The notes under the pieces: generated by a model
Told to the model about the DNA's origin: nothing
The model's input: the letters and a program-made list of their open reading frames with translations, nothing else
Databases searched by the model: none
DNA from: CAZSDU01 sp963662525
GTDB taxonomy: Bacteria; Bacteroidota; Bacteroidia; Bacteroidales; FEN-979
Length of the DNA: 64,000 bases
Assembly (NCBI GenBank): GCA_963662525.1
Contig: OY759717.1
Location: 2,976,001-3,040,000, forward strand
Direction of reading: 5' to 3'
Made by a program: the position numbers and the translations under genes
Shown: positions 1 through 6,828 of the stretch, piece after piece
Position numbering within the stretch: position 1 is the stretch's first letter
How the letters are laid out: the number at the start of each line of letters is the position of its first letter

Positions 1-1148
1 CCTGCAATGATTTTCAGCTCCTGCTCAGCTACCCCCAATGTGTTTTCCACTTTAAGTTTAACGGAATATTCTCCTTGTTTTCTGATATGTCCCGTAATTA
101 TACCAGTTTGTTCATCGATACTGAGTCCATCAGGTAAATCCCTGGCAATATAATGCAGGGGAGGAATACCTGTGGCTGCTACTTTGAAAAGAAAAGGTGA
201 GCCTGGCCTGACTCCAAATACTCTGGCTCCGTTGATCTGGGGTTCTTTGGCTGCTTTGGGCGTGAGAATGTAGGGGATCTCGATTTCACCTTTTACTGGT
301 AAGCCAGATTGGCTTTCCACGAAAGTGATATATGCAATACCCGGTTTTGAAATATCTGTCAGGAAACGAAATTCAAATGTACTCTTGCTGTTTTTAGGTA
401 AAATAACGGCCGTATCCATGGAATATACCAGGAACTGGTTATTGAGTTCCCTGACTTCCAGTTTCAGTTTTCCGTTGAAATCGGTTTTTACTGAAAGGTT
501 CCTGATTTCATACTGTCGACTAACCATTGTGTCACCATAAAAGTTAAACGCATGGTTGCTATAATTGAATTGAATGTAATCCTGAAGACCAACCATGGAT
601 ATGAGATAAGGCTTGTCGAATAAGCCACCGGCACCATCCTGATCAAAAACCCGGATGGCAATGACATTTTCTTTATCCCAGAGGATCCGCGGATCGCTTA
701 CAGCAAGTACATATCGCCTGGGAACATCCCATTTACCCTGAGTTTTAATAAAATTATCCCTTGCTGCAGATTTCCGGGGAAGAGTCATCGCGTTTTCGCC
801 GATCAATTCCCCATTCAGGAAAACCTGGTCGCAATCATCGATTTTTCCTAACCTGAATTGAAGACTGTCTTTTATATATGCCAAATCTTTCAGGGATGAT
901 GGAATATGAACCTTGATCCTGTACCATGCATAGCCGTCGTATCCTTTATATCCCTGCCTCTCCCATATTTCATTGGGCAGGATTATTTCCCAGGCTGAAT
1001 CGTTCAGCTCAGGTTTTGCCCAGTTTATATCATCCCCGGTATGAAATTTCCAGGGTAGATTGAGATCGACCATGTCCTGATTTGATTGCCGGTTACAGGA
1101 AATCAATAATATCATCAACAGGACCATGAGAATACCATATTTTTTCAT
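1..1148 (-). CDS. Glycosidase-like lipoprotein, N-terminal part (runs off left edge)
   Basis: The gene reads leftward from an ATG at 1148 and stays open to base 1, so only about 382 N-terminal residues are present. A hydrophobic signal ends in the lipobox LISC (Cys about residue 18), predicting a lipoprotein. Next comes a galactose-binding-like jelly-roll region as in the N-terminus of GH2-type enzymes (motifs WKFHTGDD, AWYRIKVHIP, DDCDQVFLNGELIG). The last ~90 residues resemble a He_PIG putative Ig domain (GVRPGSPFLFKVAATGIPP, LPDGLSIDEQTGIITG). In Bacteroidota this order commonly precedes a GH27 alpha-galactosidase catalytic domain, but no catalytic residues are in the window, so the activity is inferred. 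It diverges from the metal module at 1258; a TATATTTG -7 box lies upstream. Confidence 0.75.
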   Translation of the reverse strand, partial: MKKYGILMVLLMILLISCNRQSNQDMVDLNLPWKFHTGDDINWAKPELNDSAWEIILPNEIWERQGYKGYDGYAWYRIKVHIPSSLKDLAYIKDSLQFRLGKIDDCDQVFLNGELIGENAMTLPRKSAARDNFIKTQGKWDVPRRYVLAVSDPRILWDKENVIAIRVFDQDGAGGLFDKPYLISMVGLQDYIQFNYSNHAFNFYGDTMVSRQYEIRNLSVKTDFNGKLKLEVRELNNQFLVYSMDTAVILPKNSKSTFEFRFLTDISKPGIAYITFVESQSGLPVKGEIEIPYILTPKAAKEPQINGARVFGVRPGSPFLFKVAATGIPPLHYIARDLPDGLSIDEQTGIITGHIRKQGEYSVKLKVENTLGVAEQELKIIA

Positions 1149-1172
1149 AGATCGCATGCATTTAATTTTATT

Positions 1173-1180
1173 CAAATATA
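1173..1180 (-). promoter_or_regulatory. Candidate -7 box for the glycosidase-like lipoprotein
   Basis: On the minus strand this reads TATATTTG, matching the Bacteroidota TAnnTTTG element, 25 bases before the ATG at 1148. I see no convincing TTTG -33 box at normal spacing, so this is a half-site call. Confidence 0.4.
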
Positions 1181-1232
1181 GAAAAAGCATCCATTTGTTT
1201 GGTGTCATAAATGTAAATTCCGGCATATTATG

Positions 1233-1240
1233 TAACTTTG
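1233..1240 (+). promoter_or_regulatory. Candidate -7 box for the Cys/His-rich metal-module gene
   Basis: TAACTTTG matches TAnnTTTG and lies 18 bases before the ATG at 1258. It falls inside the longer open frame that begins at 1126, which argues that the true start is 1258. No good -33 box is visible. Confidence 0.45.
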
Positions 1241-1257
1241 TACCTTTAATAAGCAGA

Positions 1258-1734
1258 ATGAAAGCTTTTCAGAAAATCAGTATTCTTCTCCTGACGGTTA
1301 TTTTTTTATTCGGAACGATTGGCATTACGATATACCAGCATACCTGTTCGGGTAAACCAGGCAAAGAAATAGTGATCTACCCTGAATTTTTCAGCAAACA
1401 TGCTGACTGCTGTTGCACAGAAACCGGATTCTCTGCAAATCCAATCCGTCATAGTTGTAAACACCAATCCATCTCAAGTAGTGAATGTTGCCGGAATATT
1501 TCACTTTTTCTGAATGCTTCCATTATTTCACTTCCTGTGGATTTAAGCCAACCAGAAATCTTTCTTCCGGTATCCATGATCCTTGCAGGATACGTTGCTG
1601 CATCTGAAATTCATCCTGCCTTCCATGATCAATATTTTATCAGGGTTTCTGAATCACCTCCATTAAGCGGCCAGAAACGTATCCTTCTTTTTCATCAATC
1701 CAGGACAGAGTCTCCTTCCGATCATTTAAGTTAA
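1258..1734 (+). CDS. HYC_CC_PP-like Cys/His-rich protein, first gene of metal module
   Basis: Small exported or membrane-anchored protein of 158 residues. One hydrophobic N-terminal segment (about residues 6-25, ISILLLTVIFLFGTIGI) precedes a Cys/His-rich stretch with QHTC, DCCCTET and HSCKHQ, and a later SECCRN. The tail holds an ESPPLSGQKRILL motif. The H-x-C, CC and PP signatures match my recollection of the HYC_CC_PP family, which sits beside TonB-dependent receptors and heavy-metal proteins in Bacteroidota. The function is unknown; metal (perhaps copper) handling is inferred from the thiols and from the receptor and HMA genes that follow. I chose the ATG at 1258 over the in-frame 1126 because the -7 box lies between them and the signal segment starts at 1258. 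Confidence 0.65.
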   Translation: MKAFQKISILLLTVIFLFGTIGITIYQHTCSGKPGKEIVIYPEFFSKHADCCCTETGFSANPIRHSCKHQSISSSECCRNISLFLNASIISLPVDLSQPEIFLPVSMILAGYVAASEIHPAFHDQYFIRVSESPPLSGQKRILLFHQSRTESPSDHLS

Positions 1735-1843
1735 TCGTTATCTGACGATACAACACACCTGCTTCCAGCCCTTGAAGAGAAGGGAAAAGGGGAGAGGTCT
1801 GATTTACATTCATTGTTGTTACTCATACTTTTAACTTAATTCG

Positions 1844-4192
1844 ATGAAATATTCAAAAATTGTAATATCTTTCATGGTCTTTGTCATCATACTGTTTACA
1901 GAAAATTCTGTAAGGGCGCAGAAAGTTACCGGATTTATCTATGAACGTCTTCCCGGGATCTCAAAATCTCCGCTTACAGGTGTTAATATTTACTGGCTGG
2001 GAAGCACCCGGGGCACTTTTTCCGATGAAAAAGGTCATTTCCAGATCAGCTTTAGGGATGTCGGAGATAAACAACTGGTCGTCAGTCTGCTTGGATATGG
2101 AAAAGATACGATCACGGTTAGTCATGAAAGATCCGGGATCGAAATAGAGATGATCCCTGATAAACTGGATTTGAAAGAAGTAGAGATTCATGGGAAACAG
2201 AATAATTCCTACATTTCCAGGTTAAGAACCCAGCAAACCCAGTTTATCAATACCGGTGAGCTTCAGCGTGCCGCCTGTTGCAATCTGGCTGAAAGTTTTG
2301 AAACGAATGCTTCCGTGGATGTTTCTTATTCGGATGCTGTTTCAGGAGCCAGGCAGATCCAGCTTCTTGGCCTTTCCGGCGTATACAGTCAGATCATGAC
2401 TGAAAATGTTCCTTTGATACGCGGGCTTGCAACACCTTTCGGGTTGAGCTATATTCCCGGTTCATGGATGGAATCCATTCAGATCGCTAAAGGAACTTCT
2501 TCCGTGGTTCAGGGGTATGAATCCATTACCGGTCAGATCAATGTGGAATATAAAAAGCCTGAATCGGCTGAGAAATTCTTTGTGAATGTATATGGAAACA
2601 GCAATTTGCGTTTTGAAGCCAATGCTGATGGTGCTGTACGGATCAATGACCGGCTCAGCACTTCATTGATGGTTCATGCTGCGGCTTCACAGTACAAATT
2701 CGACAGGAATAGCGATGGGTTCATGGATATACCAAAGATCACCACCATCACGGCCATGAATCGTTGGGATTATCTTATTCCCAATAAATGGGTTTCCAGA
2801 TTTGGATATAAATTCCTGTATGAAGAGCGAAACGGCGGCCAGATGCTGTTTGATAAAAGCAAATGGAATACCGATACAAACGGGATTACCGATGATACCA
2901 AGAAATATGGAATCAGTGTCAAAACAAACCGGCTTGAAGCATTCTGGAAGAACGGGATCTTTATCGGAGACGGAGGGAAATCGAGCCTGGGAATTATTCT
3001 TTCCGGGATCAACCATCAGCAGGATGCCTATTACGGGATCAATCTGTATCATGGCCATGAGCAGAATTTTAACGCCAATGTGCTTTTTAATACTTCTTTT
3101 CATAGTAATATGCACAGGATATCTGCCGGAGCAAGTTATTTTATCGATGATTACAGCGAGAATTTTATTCAGACCCGGCTGGTGTACCGGTATCAGACGC
3201 TGCCTGCGGATTCAACGCCGACCGATGCAGACCTCTTTACCCTAGTGGATGATTCAACGTTGACCTACCTGACTGACAGAAATGAATGGGATGCAGGAGT
3301 ATTTTTTGAATATACTTTTGAGATCCATGAAAAGTTTGCTTTTATTGCCGGTATCCGTGGTGATTACAACAGTCGTTTTGGTTATTATTTTACTCCGCGT
3401 CTTCATATCCGGGCTAACCCTTCGAAAACTACGACGATCCGTGCTTCCATTGGTAAAGGGTACCGTTCTCCCAATCTTCTGGCTGAGAACAGTGCGGTTT
3501 TTGTAAGCCAGCGTGTCCTCTGGCTGGCACCCGATCTGGGCAATGAGGAAGCCTGGAACTATGGACTGAATTTTACCTGGAATTTCAGATTATTCGGCGA
3601 AAAAGCCGAATTTTCGATCGATGCTTACCGTACGGATTTTATTCACCAGACCATAGCCGATCAGGATAGTCTGCCGACAGCCCTTTTCTTCTATAACCTG
3701 GATGGAAAGTCTTATGCCAACAGCATTCAGGGGCAGCTGGTATTCTCACCGCTGGAACGATTCGTGATTACAGCCGCATTTCGCTGGAATGATGTGAAAG
3801 TGACGGAAGGAGGTGTACTCCGTCAAAAGGCGATGGTAAACCAGTACAAGGGATTACTTTCACTGGCTTATGCGACAAAGTTCGATAAATGGAAATTCGA
3901 CCTGACAGGGCAGCTCAACGGGCCGGCCAGACTTCCTGATACACGGAAAATGCCGCTTAATTTGCAAAGACCATCCTATTCCCCGGTCTGGATTAATATT
4001 CTGGCCCAGATCACCAAAAAATTTAAAAATTTTGATATATATCTTGGTGGTGAAAACCTGACCAACTTCCGTCAAATGGATCCGATTTCCGAATACCGGA
4101 AACCTTATCATACTCATTTCGATGCTTCCATGGCCTGGGGGCCGGTCGTCGGAATAACGGTATATGCGGGAATAAGGTTGACAATCAAATAG
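1844..4192 (+). CDS. TonB-dependent receptor, probable metal uptake
   Basis: Outer-membrane TonB-dependent receptor of 782 residues. After a signal peptide (residues 1-25, ending VRAQ) comes a carboxypeptidase-regulatory-like beta-sandwich (about 28-110, GVNIYWLGSTRGTFSDEKG), then a plug domain (about 120-235, with LGLSGVYSQIMTENVPLI and a SSVVQGYESITGQINVEY end) and a 22-strand-type barrel ending in IRLTIK. The plug carries an unusual Cys pair (RAACCNLAESFETN). The cargo is not visible in the sequence; the flanking Cys-rich and HMA proteins suggest a metal ion or metal chelate. It lies 109 bases after the Cys/His-rich gene and 47 bases before the HMA gene, so the three probably form one unit. 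Confidence 0.85.
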   Translation: MKYSKIVISFMVFVIILFTENSVRAQKVTGFIYERLPGISKSPLTGVNIYWLGSTRGTFSDEKGHFQISFRDVGDKQLVVSLLGYGKDTITVSHERSGIEIEMIPDKLDLKEVEIHGKQNNSYISRLRTQQTQFINTGELQRAACCNLAESFETNASVDVSYSDAVSGARQIQLLGLSGVYSQIMTENVPLIRGLATPFGLSYIPGSWMESIQIAKGTSSVVQGYESITGQINVEYKKPESAEKFFVNVYGNSNLRFEANADGAVRINDRLSTSLMVHAAASQYKFDRNSDGFMDIPKITTITAMNRWDYLIPNKWVSRFGYKFLYEERNGGQMLFDKSKWNTDTNGITDDTKKYGISVKTNRLEAFWKNGIFIGDGGKSSLGIILSGINHQQDAYYGINLYHGHEQNFNANVLFNTSFHSNMHRISAGASYFIDDYSENFIQTRLVYRYQTLPADSTPTDADLFTLVDDSTLTYLTDRNEWDAGVFFEYTFEIHEKFAFIAGIRGDYNSRFGYYFTPRLHIRANPSKTTTIRASIGKGYRSPNLLAENSAVFVSQRVLWLAPDLGNEEAWNYGLNFTWNFRLFGEKAEFSIDAYRTDFIHQTIADQDSLPTALFFYNLDGKSYANSIQGQLVFSPLERFVITAAFRWNDVKVTEGGVLRQKAMVNQYKGLLSLAYATKFDKWKFDLTGQLNGPARLPDTRKMPLNLQRPSYSPVWINILAQITKKFKNFDIYLGGENLTNFRQMDPISEYRKPYHTHFDASMAWGPVVGITVYAGIRLTIK

Positions 4193-4239
4193 AAAAAAGC
4201 CAGGGTCATTTTATCATTAACCTTCAGATTAAAAATTGT

Positions 4240-4605
4240 ATGCATATGAAAATCAAAAATCTTGTCTTCAGTTTAATTTTTCTAATGTCTTTGATAGTGT
4301 TTACAACTCCTGTTTTTCCCCAGGAAAAAATGACCGACACTATAAGAATTCAGACTTCTGCTATTTGTGGGATGTGTAAAGACCGCATTGAAACTGGGAT
4401 GGCATTTGAAAAGGGAGTTAAAGATATAAGTCTCGATGCAGAGACTAAAATCGCTACCATCACCTATAATGCACGTAAAACAACTCCGGATCTCTTAAGA
4501 AAAGCGATCTCAAAACTGGGATATGACGCAGATTCATTAGCTGCTGACCCGGTGGCTTATAAAAAACTTCCGGCCTGCTGTAAAAAAAATGCTCCGAAAC
4601 ATTGA
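4240..4605 (+). CDS. Heavy-metal-associated (HMA) domain protein
   Basis: Predicted exported protein of 121 residues: signal peptide (about 1-28, ending VFPQE), then one HMA ferredoxin-like domain (about 33-100). The metal loop reads AICGMCKDRIE, so the two cysteines are spaced CxxC as in copper chaperones, although the usual Met before the first Cys is Ile. A second thiol site, PACCKK, lies at the C-terminus. Family knowledge suggests binding of soft metals such as Cu(I) or Zn(II); periplasmic delivery to or from the upstream receptor is inferred. ATG 4240 and in-frame ATG 4246 are both possible starts. It ends 169 bases before the convergent hybrid kinase gene. Confidence 0.8.
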   Translation: MHMKIKNLVFSLIFLMSLIVFTTPVFPQEKMTDTIRIQTSAICGMCKDRIETGMAFEKGVKDISLDAETKIATITYNARKTTPDLLRKAISKLGYDADSLAADPVAYKKLPACCKKNAPKH

Positions 4606-4680
4606 TCAGGATGGTGTATAATCCCGGTGCAATTGAACTGAGATTGATTTCAGTGTCATTAGTCGATAGATCCAAACGAT
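4606..4680 (-). pseudogene. Possible remnant of a T9SS C-terminal sorting domain
   Basis: On the minus strand this gap translates as LDLSTNDTEINLSSIAPG followed by LYTILIN, which looks like the end of a Por_Secre_tail (T9SS type A) domain, where 'INLSSLAPGIYxLxI' is typical. There is no credible start upstream and no gene body. The frame runs on antisense into the HMA gene instead of stopping. This is either decay of an exported-protein gene or chance. Confidence 0.25.
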
Positions 4681-4774
4681 TGATTGAAAAACGACACCTT
4701 CGTTTCCGACACAGTATCCGTTTTGAGCATCCCTGAAGGAAATAAAATCAAATATCTTCTGTTTTTGTAAATCT

Positions 4775-6346
4775 TCAGTTGATTACAGAGCTGATGAGTC
4801 TGGTCAGGTTGTCTCTGGAGAATGGTTTGGGCAGATAATGCGAGCAACCTCTGGCAAGGATACGCTCCTGGTCACCATACAGGGTGTAACCAGTAACCGC
4901 GATGATGGGGATTTTCTCATATCCGGCTATGGTACGGATTATTTCTGTGGCCTCTAATCCGTCCATTCCTTCTCCCAGGTTAATATCCATTAAGATGGCT
5001 TTGTATTGTTTTTCCTTAACCTTTTGAATGGCTGTTTCAGCATCCGGTGCATGATCGGTCATACAAATGGTTTTAAGGTAAACCAACAATAGTTCTTTAT
5101 TCAGTTCATTGTCTTCAACTACAAGTACATGAGGCATTCCATCATATTTGTTCTTGATGTCAGGAAGGAGGACAGGCTCAGTAGCTGCAGTATCCTGAGG
5201 AGTAAGCCATGTTGAGTCGGGATTTTTCCGGAATGGCAACCTGATTGTAAAAGCAGATCCGGAATTGACATGACTTTTTATATTAATATCTCCGCCCAGG
5301 ATTTCAATTATTTTTTTTACAATCGTCAATCCCAGTCCACAGCCTTCGAATTTCCGTCCCATTCCTTCACTAACCTGACGGAAAGCATCAAAAATTATCG
5401 TAAAATTTTCAGGATTGATTCCGATGCCAGTATCCTTTACGGTAACTTCAAGGAAGGCTGAAGGAAATTCTCCGGTCAGTTCAACCCTTATCTCAATGCT
5501 TCCTTCGCCTGTATATTTAATCGCATTATCAACCAGATTGATCAGCGATTCTCCAAGCAACTGCTGGTCTGAATAACAAGATAATCCCGGCTCAACCTGT
5601 ATGTTGAGGGCCAGGTTTTTCTCTAAAGCCTTTTCCCGAAAGGGAATTAAAAGTTCAGTCAGAAATTTTTCCAGATTAAAGAATGAAAATTTGGGTTGAA
5701 GACCTGAGTTAAGTTGTGCGAGCCACATAATTGAATCGAGGGTTTTCATTAATCTTTGGCCGGCACCATAAATATTTTGTGCATTTTTTTGAATATAGGG
5801 CGCTTCCGATTCTGATTCAATAACCTGGGCAAATCCAAGAATGCCGTTCAGCGGTGTCCGGAATTCGTGGCTCAGGCTGGCCAGGAGGTTTGATTTGAGT
5901 TTATCCGATTGTTCAGCCTGCTCTTTGGCAATCCTTAATTCCTCCAGTATGTCTTTTCTTTGACGGCGAAGTTCAGCCTCAGATAACTCCCTTTTTATCG
6001 CGGGCCCCAGCCTGCCAATATGGTCTTTCATGATATAGTCATGGGCGCCGGCTTTCATCATGTTCACAGCGATTTCTTCACCAACAGTCCCTGAAAGGAG
6101 GATGAATGGGATTTCAAGTCCTTTCTGCTTGAAAATTTCAAGCGCCTCTGACCCGGTAAAAGAGGGCAGGCGGTAATCGCAAATGATCAGATCCCAGTTC
6201 TGACTATCCAATGCTTTGTTTAGTTCTGCTTCATTCTGAATACGAAGGAAAGAGGTCTGATATCCTTCTTTTTCTAATAGATGAACCAACAGATGGGCAT
6301 CATCTTCATTATCTTCAATTAATAAAAGGCGGAGCTCCTTTTCCAT
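4775..6346 (-). CDS. Hybrid signalling protein REC-HisKA-HATPase-REC
   Basis: Cytoplasmic two-component protein of 523 residues with no membrane segment. It opens with a receiver domain (about 5-120; acidic pair ED at 11-12, phospho-acceptor Asp57 in IICDYRLP, Lys107), followed by a short coiled linker, HisKA (His160 in LSHEFRTPLNGILGF), HATPase_c (about 265-380; N box LVDNAIKYT, G boxes DTGIGI and GCGLGLTIV) and a second receiver (about 400-520; ILMDINLGEGMDG). A receiver at each end makes it a phosphorelay node that can take signal from another kinase. It starts 8 bases after the Rcp1-like regulator and is the last gene of the minus-strand operon. Its target is not evident, since no DNA-binding domain is present. 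Confidence 0.9.
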   Translation of the reverse strand: MEKELRLLLIEDNEDDAHLLVHLLEKEGYQTSFLRIQNEAELNKALDSQNWDLIICDYRLPSFTGSEALEIFKQKGLEIPFILLSGTVGEEIAVNMMKAGAHDYIMKDHIGRLGPAIKRELSEAELRRQRKDILEELRIAKEQAEQSDKLKSNLLASLSHEFRTPLNGILGFAQVIESESEAPYIQKNAQNIYGAGQRLMKTLDSIMWLAQLNSGLQPKFSFFNLEKFLTELLIPFREKALEKNLALNIQVEPGLSCYSDQQLLGESLINLVDNAIKYTGEGSIEIRVELTGEFPSAFLEVTVKDTGIGINPENFTIIFDAFRQVSEGMGRKFEGCGLGLTIVKKIIEILGGDINIKSHVNSGSAFTIRLPFRKNPDSTWLTPQDTAATEPVLLPDIKNKYDGMPHVLVVEDNELNKELLLVYLKTICMTDHAPDAETAIQKVKEKQYKAILMDINLGEGMDGLEATEIIRTIAGYEKIPIIAVTGYTLYGDQERILARGCSHYLPKPFSRDNLTRLISSVIN

Positions 6347-6354
6347 AAGCCGGT

Positions 6355-6798
6355 TTAAATGACAGGAGGAATTTCATTCAGCAACAGCCAGTATAAACCA
6401 AGTTGCTGAACGGAATCAATGAATTTATTAAAATCTACAGGTTTCCGTATATAACTGTTGGCGCCATTTCTATAGCTGTCAGCCAGATCCTGTTCTTCAA
6501 TCGAAGAAGTGAGTATGACAACCGGGGTGATCCTGGTCTTTGGGTTATTTCTGATTTCTCTCAGCACTTCGATTCCATCTATCTTTGGAAGTTTCAGGTC
6601 GAGCAGAATAACCGCGGGCATGATCTGGGGATCACGCTCAGCATATGTGCCACGGCAGAAAATATAATCAAGTGCAGAGGCACCGTCGTTGACTACTTCT
6701 ACCGGATTTTTTAAATTACTTTTCTGGAAAGCCCGCAGGGTGAGATCAACATCATCGGGATTGTCCTCAACCAATAAAATGATCCTGTTACTCATCAT
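6355..6798 (-). CDS. Single-domain response regulator, Rcp1-like
   Basis: CheY-type receiver of 147 residues with no output domain. The acidic pocket (LLVEDNPDDVDLTLRAF), phospho-acceptor Asp in VILLDLKLPKIDG (about residue 73), Thr/Ser switch (VVILTSS) and Lys in YIRKPVDF are all present. The long loop before the phospho-acceptor (FCRGTYAERDPQ) is typical of Rcp1-type regulators that accept phosphate from phytochrome-like kinases. It lies between the PAS kinase (30 bases upstream) and the hybrid kinase (8 bases downstream), so it is probably the shuttle between them. Confidence 0.9.
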   Translation of the reverse strand: MMSNRIILLVEDNPDDVDLTLRAFQKSNLKNPVEVVNDGASALDYIFCRGTYAERDPQIMPAVILLDLKLPKIDGIEVLREIRNNPKTRITPVVILTSSIEEQDLADSYRNGANSYIRKPVDFNKFIDSVQQLGLYWLLLNEIPPVI

Positions 6799-6828
6799 GT
6801 GTTGTTTTATGCGTTAAAGATAAATCAT

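Noticed and set aside
2687..3245. Antisense and alternate-frame open frames of 140-147 codons in the receptor gene
   Set aside because: They overlap the conserved TonB-dependent receptor frame and lack family similarity, start context or promoters.
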